Assembly: GCF_005281835.1 (NCBI RefSeq)
Contig: NZ_RZIS01000003.1
Location: 62,001 to 126,000 of the forward strand
Direction of reading: 5' to 3'
Source: Vibrio profundi
GTDB taxonomy: Bacteria; Pseudomonadota; Gammaproteobacteria; Enterobacterales; Vibrionaceae
DNA: 64,000 bases
The number at the start of each line of letters is the position of its first letter. The first letter of the stretch is position 1. The position numbers and the translations under genes are program-made. The notes beneath the pieces were generated by a model. The model was not told the DNA's origin and did not search any database. It saw only the letters and a program-made list of their open reading frames with translations. This document shows positions 54,020-63,013 of this stretch, one piece after another.

Positions 54020-55258
54020 TTATTCCATTTCTTGGATATACGCGTTATTAGCAAATGCTTTTGCTTTTTCGCTGATGTTATTCCAATTCATCTCTGCAAT
54101 GGCGGTATTAGCAAGTGCACCCGCAGCGCCTAGTAACGCGTCATCTTTTAAGATCTCGGTATTGGTTTCAGCTTCATCCAATGCTGCAATTAAAGAAGAA
54201 AAATCGGCATTCATCTTCTGCCAATTTAATTTTAGGTTATTAATATGCGGAATCGCATTTTCTATTTTCGTAGAAATAACATCGATACTTTCTGAAGAAC
54301 GGTGGTACGAGTTATAGATCTTTTGCGTGTATGTCAGTTGGCTCTGAAGATCTTTGACTTCATTTTGTAGTTCATTACGAAGCTTACGCGCTTTCTCTGC
54401 TTTATCCCCATATACACCCATAATCGGAACTGCAACCATTGGGAACCAAGCGTAAGTGACGGCTGTAGCGGCAACCGTTACATAGTGGTTATAGTCATCG
54501 TTCAACTGTTTGATACGCGCATTTATGTCATTTACTTGTTGCTGAAGGGCACTGCCGTCATCGCTTAAGTAGCCGTTGTGCGTACCTTCTAATACATCAA
54601 GTTGGATTTTTTGGGTATCCAGTTTAGCGGAGAATTCTAGTAGGTTGTCGCCTACCGTTGACACTTCATTTTGATAGCGAGTCGAAAAGTTTTGTAGGCT
54701 TTTTAAATAAGCAATGGCGAGCTTTCGGTTACGTTCGACAGCGGCAATATCATCAGGGAGTGGAGAGAAAGCTTTGCTCAGCATTTCATTTAGAGCATTG
54801 CTAAGTGGTTGAATCATGTAATCTTTGATCTGTGTATAGTTCGCCAAGCTTAGCGACAAATTTACGATGCTAGGGTACAGATCCTTCTTCCAGTAAAACG
54901 CGTTGTCGTGGATCTTGGCGTATTGCTCAACTAAAGCTTGGAAGTTAGAAAAAGGAATATCGTTGGGAATACTTAACGTAGATTTCATGCTGGCTTCAGT
55001 AATCGGTAAAGCCAAAGCGCCTTCTACGTAGGCTTGAATTTGAAACCATTCTTTTTGATTTAGGATGAAATCATCCGTTTCTAAATCGATAAATGCACCG
55101 TTTTCACCCATGATCGTTTGATAGGTAATTGGTGAAATTTCTTGTTGCGTTGATGGAGATGCCTCAACGCCAGTAGGGTAAGTATTTGCGACAACAGAAG
55201 CAGAAATTAAGCTTAGAGAGATCGCCGATAAGGTGAGTGCCTGTTTGAGTTTTTTCAT
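54020..55258 (-). CDS. XaxA/YaxA-like alpha-helical pore-forming toxin subunit
   Basis: A 412-residue protein, nearly all helical after a Sec signal (cut after Ala24 in SVVANT). Long amphipathic helices (about 50-255) lead to a hydrophobic hairpin at about 260-284 (YVTVAATAVTYAWFPMVAVP) and then charged coiled-coil helices (GDKAEKARKLRNELQNEVKD). This layout, length and pattern match subunit A of the alpha-xenorhabdolysin type binary toxins (XaxA, YaxA), which insert the hydrophobic foot into target membranes after partner binding. The Sec signal is unusual, since XaxA/YaxA as I remember them lack one. First gene of the two-gene unit. Confidence 0.75.
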   Translation of the reverse strand: MKKLKQALTLSAISLSLISASVVANTYPTGVEASPSTQQEISPITYQTIMGENGAFIDLETDDFILNQKEWFQIQAYVEGALALPITEASMKSTLSIPNDIPFSNFQALVEQYAKIHDNAFYWKKDLYPSIVNLSLSLANYTQIKDYMIQPLSNALNEMLSKAFSPLPDDIAAVERNRKLAIAYLKSLQNFSTRYQNEVSTVGDNLLEFSAKLDTQKIQLDVLEGTHNGYLSDDGSALQQQVNDINARIKQLNDDYNHYVTVAATAVTYAWFPMVAVPIMGVYGDKAEKARKLRNELQNEVKDLQSQLTYTQKIYNSYHRSSESIDVISTKIENAIPHINNLKLNWQKMNADFSSLIAALDEAETNTEILKDDALLGAAGALANTAIAEMNWNNISEKAKAFANNAYIQEME

Positions 55259-56054
55259 TGAATAGCCTTTCTATGTTTTTATTTTAAGCTTTTTTAGTTA
55301 AAAAGATCCCCTACCAGAAAACTGGCATCATTAATAATTATGAGGATTCTTTGAATAGCTTTTATTTATATTATTAGTGTGGTTATTGTTAGTTAGGTTT
55401 CGTTCCCCTTTAATATGTATTTTGATGTTTATTGAATTCGGCCAATTTATAGTAACTTTATAAAATAAAATTTTAACCCGATCACACATTTATGAGTGAA
55501 TTGGTTGTTTGTTGATCTATTAAATTTAGTGATATTTAAATTAGAGTTTGGTTATTTTTATACAGGGCAGGAAAATAAAGGGATAGGTAACTTTTATTCT
55601 ATGCAACTGTTATTTATTTGATAAAAACATTAATAGATAGGATTTTTACCTTTTAACTAAAAATGTTGAAAATAAATTAAGTTAAAGCCATTAAACATCC
55701 GTTTAAAATTTGAGCTGTGCCAAAGTTTGATTAATATTGGTCTGCTGAACTGAATGGGAAGGTGGGCTTAAACACTGAAATTTCAGTGAAGGGGTGTGCA
55801 ATATGCGCGTAGGCTAGTATGCATTTGTATTGCTGTGGAGATGGCTTAGATAATGTGGGTATAGAGTGAGCGTGTTTGTGTGACTTGTTGTGCAATTACA
55901 CATTTATTTCAGCTTTCCTAGTTTGAGTATGCCATTTTATTTAAAAATAGAGCTATAGTAGCGGCGAAAATTCGATGCCTCTTAATTGGCACTATATGAA
56001 ACTCAATGTGGGTTTCTAGCAAGATTACAACACGCACAACATTAAGGTTTAGCA
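55259..56054. promoter_or_regulatory. Long AT-rich region between toxin-like unit and lipoprotein amidohydrolase
   Basis: 796 bases without a gene, strikingly AT-rich up to about 55700. It holds a perfect 16-base palindrome at 55773-55788 (CACTGAAA/TTTCAGTG), closer to the amidohydrolase gene at 56055. The toxin promoter must lie in the AT-rich half. Low G+C of this kind is the usual H-NS target in vibrios. No ORF of note. Confidence 0.55.
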
Positions 56055-57491
56055 ATGAAGCTCAAAAGCTTGGCATGCATTATTAGTACAGCCCTTATCG
56101 CAGGCTGTGGTTCGACGGTCGCCACTCAAACATATAACGCTGATTTGATCATCACCAACGGGCAAGTTCTGACCATCAACTCACAAATGGATGTGATTGA
56201 AGATGGAGTCGTGGTCGTGAGAGACGACGAGATCATCGCGATTGGTAACGAGGATTTGATCACTCAATATCACGCTGAAAAAGTAATTGATGCGCAAGAT
56301 GGTATTGTGATGCCAGGTATGGTGAATGCTCATAACCACCTGCCTATGATTGCATTTCGTGGTTTAGGTGAAGAGGGCATTTCGAACCGTTTGTTCGCGT
56401 ACTTCTTCCCGCTTGAAGCTGAAAAGTTAAGCCGAGAATTGATCTACAACGCAACGAAATTAGGCAGCATTGAACTGGCACAAAGCGGTGTGACGACGTA
56501 TGCCGACATGTACTACCACATGGATGAAATGGCGAAAGCGACCAAAGAAGTTGGCCTTCGTGCCGTTCTTGGCGAAACCGTTATCAAATTCCCGGTTGTT
56601 GATGCGAAAGAACCTTACGGCGGAATTGATTACGCTAAGGGGTTTATCGAACAATTTAAAAACGATGAATTGATCACGCCTGCTTATGCCCCACATGCTG
56701 TGTACACCGTAAGCAAAGAGAAGCTGCAAGAAATTAACCAACTTTCTGCTCATTACGACGTTCCTGTGCTGATTCACGTGGCGGAATTTCCAAATGAAGA
56801 AAAGCGCATTAAAGATGAAACCCAAGCCACATCACCTGTAGGGTACATGGCGGAAATTGGCGTGCTAGATGAACGTGTGGTTATTGCACACGGTATCCAT
56901 CTTTCAGAGGAAGACCAACAGCTATTGAAAGATGCTGATGCAGGTATTTCATATAACCCAATGGCAAACGCGAAAGGTGCCACGGGCATTGCCCCTGCTT
57001 GGGACATGTATCGTGCCGACATGCGAATTGGCTTGGGTACCGATGGACCAATGAGTTCAAATCAAGTCGACATCATGCGAACGTTAAGCTATGCCGCTAA
57101 CATGCAGCGCCTTAAACACTCTGATCGTACTATTATGATCCCTGAACAAGTGATTGAAATGGCAACGTTAGGCGGTGCGAAAGCTTTGCATATGGAAGAC
57201 CAAATTGGTTCTCTGGAAGTTGGCAAAAAAGCGGATATTGTGATTGTTGAAACTCAATCAGCGAATATGCTGCCAAGCTACGACCCATACGCAACTTTGG
57301 TGTATCAAGCTAACCCAAGCAATATCGATACTACCATTGTAAATGGCCAAATCGTGATGGAAAACCGAGTGATGCAAACCGTTCAGCTCGATGAAATTCG
57401 TAGCAGTGTTAATGAGTTTGAAGCTGATATTGCCGAGTTCGCGAAAGAGCTCTCTAAGAAGGCAATCAAGTCGAAAAGTTTGATGGATTAG
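56055..57491 (+). CDS. Lipoprotein amidohydrolase (MtaD/ATZ-TRZ type)
   Basis: A 478-residue metal-dependent amidohydrolase with a lipoprotein signal: MKLKSLACIISTALIAGC, Cys18. The catalytic pattern is intact: MVNAHNHLPMIAFRG (HxH metal pair), VLIHVAEFPNEEKR, VIAHGIHLSEED and GLGTDGPMSSN (metal Asp). Relatives deaminate S-adenosylhomocysteine, methylthioadenosine, guanine or atrazine-like compounds in the cytoplasm. Here the signal would place it outside the inner membrane. It may deaminate extracellular purines before uptake by the neighbouring permeases. Confidence 0.87.
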   Translation: MKLKSLACIISTALIAGCGSTVATQTYNADLIITNGQVLTINSQMDVIEDGVVVVRDDEIIAIGNEDLITQYHAEKVIDAQDGIVMPGMVNAHNHLPMIAFRGLGEEGISNRLFAYFFPLEAEKLSRELIYNATKLGSIELAQSGVTTYADMYYHMDEMAKATKEVGLRAVLGETVIKFPVVDAKEPYGGIDYAKGFIEQFKNDELITPAYAPHAVYTVSKEKLQEINQLSAHYDVPVLIHVAEFPNEEKRIKDETQATSPVGYMAEIGVLDERVVIAHGIHLSEEDQQLLKDADAGISYNPMANAKGATGIAPAWDMYRADMRIGLGTDGPMSSNQVDIMRTLSYAANMQRLKHSDRTIMIPEQVIEMATLGGAKALHMEDQIGSLEVGKKADIVIVETQSANMLPSYDPYATLVYQANPSNIDTTIVNGQIVMENRVMQTVQLDEIRSSVNEFEADIAEFAKELSKKAIKSKSLMD

Positions 57492-57534
57492 TCTAGAAAA
57501 TAAAGCTCACTATCGGTGAGTAATATGAAATAGA

Positions 57535-57564
57535 AAAGAGGCCGACGAATTCGTCGGCCTCTTT
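57535..57564. terminator. Bidirectional terminator, perfect 30-base palindrome
   Basis: AAAGAGGCCGACGAA and its exact complement meet at an EcoRI-like centre GAATTC. Between convergent amidohydrolase genes; A and T runs on the sides. Confidence 0.92.
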
Positions 57565-57589
57565 GTTTATGTCGCTTAGATGGTAAGTG

Positions 57590-58951
57590 TTAATTGTTCA
57601 TCGCTAACTTACCTAGCTTCATTGCTGCCGCATGGTGGCGGTGCATTAGCTGTTCCATGTCGACGCCAATCACGGCGCCATCAGTGACTCGCCATTTACC
57701 AGCAATCATCACTTTATCTGCTTTCTGAGCACCGCAGAGGAGTAGAGCGGCTAATGGATCATGGCTTCCTGAGAAACGAATGTCGTCTAGCTTAAACATG
57801 GCAACATCGGCTTGTTTACCTACTTCTAAGGTCCCAATATCGGTGCGGCCCATCGCTCTTGCTGAACCTGAAGTTGCCCAGCGCAGCGCATCAAAATGCG
57901 ACACATTGGCGGAGCCGTATTGTAGCCTTTGTAGATACATTGCCATGCGGACTTCAGCAATCATGTTAGAGCCATCATTAGAGGCACTGCCATCGACGCC
58001 TAAGCCAACTTTTACGCCTGCTGCTTCAAGTTCGTTATTCTTACAAATGCCAGAAGCCAGCATCATGTTTGAGGTTGGGCAGTGGCTAATACCAATGCCT
58101 GCTTTGCCTAGACGACGGATTTCTTCAGAGTTGAAGTGAATACCATGAGCCAGCCAAGTGCGCTCGTTTAGCCAGCCTACATCTTCCAAGTAATCCACCG
58201 GGCGAAGTCCAAATTTCTCGATACAGAAATCTTCTTCGTCTAACGTTTCACATAAGTGGGTATGTAGCATGACATTTTCACGTTCACTGATCTTAGCGGT
58301 TTCTTTCATTAAGTCTGTGGTAACAGAAAACGGCGAACATGGCGCCAGAGCGATTTGAATCATCGCACCGTCGTCTCGCTGGTGGTAGTCGCGAATCAAG
58401 CGTTGGCTATCATCAATGATCGTTTGTTCGGTTTGAATGGTGTGTCTTGGAGGTAACCCACCTTCATCTTCCCCTAGGCTCATTGAACCACGCGTGAATA
58501 TTGCTCTTACGCCGAGTTTTTCAGCGGCTTCTACTTGGAGGTCGATTGCGTGTTCAAGCCCATTTGGTAGCAAATAGTGGTGATCAGAAGCGGTAGTACA
58601 ACCAGACATCATCAGTTCAACGAGCGCTAATTCGGTCGCTAAGCTCATCATCTCTGAATCAAGATTTGCCCAAACAGGGTAGAGGCTTTTCAGCCAGTGG
58701 AAGAGTTCTTTATTTAACGCACCAGGGTAGGCACGAGTTAAAGTTTGGTAGAAGTGGTGGTGAGCATTGATCAAACCTGGTGTGACCACGTGTTTTGATG
58801 CATCAACGCTGTAATCAACGGGAGTGGTTGGCTCTTTATGTTTTCCAACTAGCTCGATGATTTGATTACCTTTAATCACAATACCGCCATCTGCATCAGC
58901 TGTGGTGCCTGTGTAGATCGCGAGCGGATTCTTAATCCATATTGTTTCCAT
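57590..58951 (-). CDS. 8-oxoguanine deaminase-like amidohydrolase
   Basis: A 453-residue cytoplasmic amidohydrolase. Opening METIWIKNPLAIYTGTTADADGG; metal site NAHHHFYQTLTRAYPGALNKELF; then SGCTTASDHHYLLPNG, MLHTHLCETLDEEDFC, WLAHGIHFNSEEIRRLG, and GLGVDGSASNDGSN. The segment HHFYQTLTRAYP is typical of 8-oxoguanine deaminase and hydroxydechloroatrazine hydrolase relatives. The purine context (permeases, uraH, puuE) favours 8-oxoguanine or guanine. Same strand as the two permeases and uraH. Confidence 0.85.
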   Translation of the reverse strand: METIWIKNPLAIYTGTTADADGGIVIKGNQIIELVGKHKEPTTPVDYSVDASKHVVTPGLINAHHHFYQTLTRAYPGALNKELFHWLKSLYPVWANLDSEMMSLATELALVELMMSGCTTASDHHYLLPNGLEHAIDLQVEAAEKLGVRAIFTRGSMSLGEDEGGLPPRHTIQTEQTIIDDSQRLIRDYHQRDDGAMIQIALAPCSPFSVTTDLMKETAKISERENVMLHTHLCETLDEEDFCIEKFGLRPVDYLEDVGWLNERTWLAHGIHFNSEEIRRLGKAGIGISHCPTSNMMLASGICKNNELEAAGVKVGLGVDGSASNDGSNMIAEVRMAMYLQRLQYGSANVSHFDALRWATSGSARAMGRTDIGTLEVGKQADVAMFKLDDIRFSGSHDPLAALLLCGAQKADKVMIAGKWRVTDGAVIGVDMEQLMHRHHAAAMKLGKLAMNN

Positions 58952-59090
58952 TCATAATAGTCCTTAGCCATCTCAGCCTTCTCAGGGAAGAGGGTCTTTA
59001 AGTATTTTAGTTAATAAAAAAGGGTGTTTATATTGGCAGGGCGACCGGTTTCATTAAGCCTCCGTCCTGCAGCAATTATGTATCAATTTT

Positions 59091-59110
59091 GCTTAGCTTG
59101 CTTAGCTTGC
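59091..59110. repeat. Tandem ten-base duplication at the end of the permease gene
   Basis: GCTTAGCTTGCTTAGCTTGC at 59094-59113 region repeats a 9-base unit; on the minus strand GCAAGCTAA is duplicated across the permease stop codon. The second copy lies after the stop and has no coding effect. Confidence 0.5.
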
Positions 59111-60517
59111 TTTGATTTCTGTTGCTTCAGAATCTGTCTTTTGCTGAGTCAAAGCCAGTTCTTCTTCAGCTTGTTCTTTCATTTCTTGTTCTACTTGCGC
59201 TTGGCTTTCTGCTAGTGCTTCTTGCTCTTCAGCTTTAGACGATTTTGGTAATACTAGGTTTAGCAATACCGTCATGATAGTACCTGTAGTAATACCAGAA
59301 TGAAGGAAGTTAGCGAGATCGTGAGGTAAATGCTGCAGTAAACGTGGTTCGAAAGTTACCGCTAAGCCAGATGCTAAACCGACACAAATAACTAGCGCAT
59401 TACGCTTGGTGTCAGCGGCTTTAATTAACATACGAATACCTGCGTATGCGATCATACCGAACATGACGAAACCAACACCACCAAGTACTGGTTTAGGGAT
59501 GGTCACAGCTACCGCGGCTAGTTTAGGGAAAAGACCACCTAAAATGAGTAAGCCACCGGTTACTGCCACGACGTATCGGCTTGCAACACCAGTAATACCG
59601 ACGATACCAACGTTTTGACTGAATGATGCCAGAGGCATAGCAGTTAGGATTGAAGATAAAGTACTACCAATACCATCACCTAATAGGCCGCGTTTTAGAT
59701 CGTTACCGCTTACTTTAGTTTGACAGTTGTTACCCAATGCCATGAAGTCACCGGTCGCTTCAGCGATTACTACTATGTATACCAAGCTCATACTAATGAT
59801 GGCACTGATAGAAAAGGTAAAGCCGTATTTAAATGGTTCTGGACCACCGACCCATGCTGCCGAACTGATTTGCTCTAAATTCACCATACCAAGCGATAGC
59901 GCCACAATGTAACCGCCCGCTAAACCAATCACGATTGCAGAAGCGGCAACAGCACCTTTACAGTAAACCGATACGCCAACCACGATACCAAGTGAAACAA
60001 GTGCTAGGAAAAGCTTAGGTAATGTCGCAAATTCTTCACTGACGGCAGGCGAATCACCCACCCAGTTCATTGCGACGGGGAGTATGGTTAAACCGATTAA
60101 GGTGACCACTACGCCACTCACCACAGTCGGGAAGAGCTTGCGGACTTTGTCCATGTAGAAGCTGGCTAGGATAACCACAAATGAGCCGATCAGCGCCGAG
60201 CCCATGATGGCGCTAACGCCACCTTCGTTACCGATTGAAATGGCTACGCCTAGGAATGCGAAACTAGAACCCATAACAACGGGCAGTTTAATGCCGACAG
60301 GGCCTATACCAAGACACTGAGCGACAGTGACGACGCCAGAAGCCAGTAAGGCAGCATTGATTAAAGAAACAATCTCTTCGTTAGGTAGGCCGATAGAGGC
60401 TCCAACAATAAGAGGAACGGCAACAATACCGCCGATAGAGGCGAGCATATGTTGTAGAGCGAGTAATAAGGTTAAGCCGTGTGGTGGTCTTTCATTTAGG
60501 GTGTACAGAAGTTTCAT
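59102..60517 (-). CDS. NCS2 nucleobase permease (xanthine/urate type)
   Basis: A 471-residue permease with about 12-14 spans, from ATG 60517 (AGAGGAA SD). NCS2 motifs: LALQHMLASIGGIVAVPLI, the substrate helix VMGSSFAFLGVAIS, EATGDFMALGNNCQTKVSG, and SFSQNVGIVGITGVASRY. The last pattern QNVG is that of xanthine and uric acid carriers (XanQ, UacT) rather than uracil (UraA). It ends in an unusual acidic, Gln/Glu-rich tail of about 45 residues (SKAEEQEALAESQAQVEQEM...), probably cytoplasmic coiled coil. Imports purine bases for the catabolic genes around it. Confidence 0.9.
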   Translation of the reverse strand: MKLLYTLNERPPHGLTLLLALQHMLASIGGIVAVPLIVGASIGLPNEEIVSLINAALLASGVVTVAQCLGIGPVGIKLPVVMGSSFAFLGVAISIGNEGGVSAIMGSALIGSFVVILASFYMDKVRKLFPTVVSGVVVTLIGLTILPVAMNWVGDSPAVSEEFATLPKLFLALVSLGIVVGVSVYCKGAVAASAIVIGLAGGYIVALSLGMVNLEQISSAAWVGGPEPFKYGFTFSISAIISMSLVYIVVIAEATGDFMALGNNCQTKVSGNDLKRGLLGDGIGSTLSSILTAMPLASFSQNVGIVGITGVASRYVVAVTGGLLILGGLFPKLAAVAVTIPKPVLGGVGFVMFGMIAYAGIRMLIKAADTKRNALVICVGLASGLAVTFEPRLLQHLPHDLANFLHSGITTGTIMTVLLNLVLPKSSKAEEQEALAESQAQVEQEMKEQAEEELALTQQKTDSEATEIKAS

Positions 60518-60702
60518 TTGATATTCCTCTGCCTGTGTTTCCGTGCACAAGCGAATGACGGTCAAATAATGACTTCTACAAACTTCGTAGGGTCATAAAA
60601 AAGGTGCACTAGGACACAGAAAATCCCATCCTCTGTGATTAGTACAATTAGCTTTCTTAATTCTTGGGTGTGTCTGTATTTATTATTAGAGGTAGAGCCT
60701 GA

Positions 60703-60729
60703 TTAGGTTGGCTCAAAGAGCCAACCTAA
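60703..60729 (-). terminator. Hairpin after the guanine/hypoxanthine-type permease gene
   Basis: A 12-bp perfect stem TTAGGTTGGCTC / GAGCCAACCTAA with AAA loop, 16 bases after the stop codon; no clear T run. Confidence 0.7.
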
Positions 60730-60744
60730 AAGTGCACTTGGTGA

Positions 60745-62088
60745 TTAACCAATGAACACAAGTTTTGCAACGAAGATAACCGTCAATAAGTACATTGAGA
60801 TTGATACATCTTTCGTTTTACCTGTTGCAACTTTAAGTACTGTGTAAGTGATGAAACCTAGAGCAATACCATTCGCGATAGAGAAAGTCAGTGGCATCAT
60901 CAGCGCTGTAATAGCGGCAGGAGCACCGTTTGTGAAATCTTTCCAATCAACATGCTGCATGCTGCTCATCATTACGAAGGCTACGTAAATCAGTGCGCCA
61001 GAGGTTGCGTAAGCTGGGATCATACCTGCTAGTGGTGATAGGAAGATTGCTGCTAAGAACAACGCGCCTACTACGATAGCTGATAAACCTGTACGTGCAC
61101 CCGCAGCAACACCTGCAGCACTTTCTACGTAACTTGTCACTGGAGGACAACCTACACAAGCACCTGCAACACTTGAGATACTGTCGGCTTTAAGCGCTTT
61201 GCTTAGGCCTTGAATCTTACCTGTTTCAGGGTTAGTTAGGTTTGCGCGTTCAGCAACGCCCATTAGGGTACCAGCAGTGTCGAACATGTTTACGAAAAGG
61301 AATGCTAAAATAACACTGATCATTGATACGTTAAGTGCACCAGCAATATCCATCGCCATAAACGTTGGCGCAATGCTAGGTGGTGCCGCGAAGAAACCGT
61401 TGTATTGTACGAGGCCAAGCATCATACCGATTAGCGTTACGCTAAGAATACCGATAAGTACTGCACCAAATACTTTACGCTCACTTAATACCGCAATGAT
61501 TAGGAATGCGATAGCAGCAAGTAACGCTTCTGGCTTAGTGAAGTCACCAAGAGAAACTAGAGTTGCTGGGTTTTCGACAACGATGCCTGCTGTTTTAAGA
61601 CCGATTAAGCCCAAAAACAAACCAACACCTGCGGTCATTGAGTAACGTAAACTTTCAGGGATACTCTCAATAATCCATTGGCGGACTTTGTAGAAACTCA
61701 TCCCGACGAACAAGATACCGGAAATAAACACCGCACCGAGCGCGACTTCCCAGCTGTAACCCATTTCACTTACTACAGTGAAAGAGAAGAAAGCGTTCAA
61801 GCCCATGCCTGGTGCAAGGCCGACTGGCCAGTTTGCAAAAAGACCCATCAACAGACAACCGATCGCAGCACCGATACAAGTTGCAACGAACACAGCGCCA
61901 GCATCCATACCTGATGCCGCCATAATTTGCGGGTTGACGAATATAATGTAAGCCATGGTAGCGAAGGTTGTTACACCACCGACTAATTCATCCTTGATGC
62001 TACTTCCGTGTTCTTTGATCTTAAAAAGTTTTTCTAAGAATCCGTTATTAGCGTCTTGGTTGAGTATTTCTGTTTTACTCTCACTCAT
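60745..62088 (-). CDS. AzgA-type guanine/hypoxanthine permease
   Basis: A 447-residue protein with about 12 spans of the AzgA-like branch of the nucleobase-ascorbate superfamily. Opening DELVGGVTTFATMAYIIFVNPQIMAASGMD, then GLAPGMGLNAFFSFTVV, MFDTAGTLMGVAERANL, and GACVGCPPVTSYVESAAGVAAGARTGL. Such proteins (E. coli GhxP/GhxQ, AdeP) carry guanine, hypoxanthine or adenine with protons. It lies between the xanthine-type permease and uraH; a one-mismatch copy of the shared palindrome is 31 bases before its ATG. Confidence 0.92.
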   Translation of the reverse strand: MSESKTEILNQDANNGFLEKLFKIKEHGSSIKDELVGGVTTFATMAYIIFVNPQIMAASGMDAGAVFVATCIGAAIGCLLMGLFANWPVGLAPGMGLNAFFSFTVVSEMGYSWEVALGAVFISGILFVGMSFYKVRQWIIESIPESLRYSMTAGVGLFLGLIGLKTAGIVVENPATLVSLGDFTKPEALLAAIAFLIIAVLSERKVFGAVLIGILSVTLIGMMLGLVQYNGFFAAPPSIAPTFMAMDIAGALNVSMISVILAFLFVNMFDTAGTLMGVAERANLTNPETGKIQGLSKALKADSISSVAGACVGCPPVTSYVESAAGVAAGARTGLSAIVVGALFLAAIFLSPLAGMIPAYATSGALIYVAFVMMSSMQHVDWKDFTNGAPAAITALMMPLTFSIANGIALGFITYTVLKVATGKTKDVSISMYLLTVIFVAKLVFIG

Positions 62089-62119
62089 GTCAGCAAGTCC
62101 TTTTTGTTGTTTTCCGTTA

Positions 62120-62129
62120 TTGAATACAA
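62120..62129. promoter_or_regulatory. Candidate copy of shared TTGTATACAA operator (one mismatch)
   Basis: TTGAATACAA lies 31 bases upstream of the AzgA-type permease ATG and differs at one base from the palindrome before gcl and puuE. Confidence 0.45.
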
Positions 62130-62289
62130 CTAGATTTCAATTTTAAGTGTTTGAATATTTAGGGTTTAAGCCTTTATTTCCTAACCATTCATGTTATTAG
62201 CGTCCCAAATTTGGGCACAGCATTCCCCAATCGGCTGACATAGAGCCGAGGAGAAATGCGAATAAATTATTTATTCAAATTGCTGGAGG

Positions 62290-62643
62290 CTAGCTGCCTC
62301 GGTATGTTGAGAAACTGTACGGTGAAACCAGTAGTGGCACGTGGTAGTGAGCATCTTGGTCGTTAAGACCGAAACGAATTACGACGTCATCTAAAAATGG
62401 TACTTCATCGAGCGTTACACCTTTGCTTTGGTAGTAATCAGCGACATGGAAGACAAGTTGATATTTGCCTGAGCGGAAATCATTACCCGCTAAAATTGGC
62501 GCGTCTGTGCGGCCATCTGAGTTTGTCAGAACCGTTGCCAGCTTTTCTACTGAATCGTCGTTAACCTTGAAGAGTTCAACCTTGATTTCAGCACCTGGTA
62601 AGCCATGCATTGTATCCAAAACGTGTGTTGTTAATCTGCCCAT
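62290..62643 (-). CDS. uraH: 5-hydroxyisourate hydrolase (transthyretin-like)
   Basis: A 117-residue homotetramer-type protein of the transthyretin-like family that hydrolyses 5-hydroxyisourate, the product of urate oxidation, to OHCU. The N-terminal MGRLTTHVLDTMHGLPGAEI has the active-site His, and the C-terminal YRGS tetrapeptide is the family hallmark, absent from true transthyretins. No signal peptide. It diverges from puuE, both serving the ureide branch. Confidence 0.94.
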   Translation of the reverse strand: MGRLTTHVLDTMHGLPGAEIKVELFKVNDDSVEKLATVLTNSDGRTDAPILAGNDFRSGKYQLVFHVADYYQSKGVTLDEVPFLDDVVIRFGLNDQDAHYHVPLLVSPYSFSTYRGS

Positions 62644-63013
62644 AATTCCTTCTTAGCGCTCTCACGCCCCTCATTTTTCCTAGTTTTACAATCTATGCAC
62701 ATTTGGTTGTTGTGCTTTGTGTTAGTACAACTATGTACGCAATGTATACAATTAGTAAAGCCCTTTGTTATAAAAATGTTAACCTTGATGTCGCATTTTT
62801 TAAATATCAAAGGATTTAAGGGATCCCATTTCTGAACATTAACCGGTGCTTAAGTTACTGTTAAATATACATTTGCATAATTATTTTTAACTTAACTAAC
62901 AAAATCTTTACATTGAGATAAATAATTGTATACAATAAATAGTACAAGGGCTTGGTGATGTAATCTTAAGGGATGCCATAGAGAGCCAATAATTTTTTGT
63001 TAGGAGTACTTGG
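62644..63013. promoter_or_regulatory. uraH-puuE divergent region with shared palindrome
   Basis: ATTGTATACAAT at 62925-62936 is identical to the site before gcl. A near copy ATGTATACAA is at 62742-62751 on the uraH side, and TTGT/ACAA half-sites are at 62718-62730. SD GTTAGGAGT precedes puuE. One regulator could control both directions. Confidence 0.7.

Noticed and set aside
51479..55258. Toxin-like unit as a Mak-type (MakA/B/E) toxin of V. cholerae
   Set aside because: The Mak proteins as I remember them are of similar size to each other and lack the long beta-rich head and tail; the layout here is closer to XaxA with a different partner.
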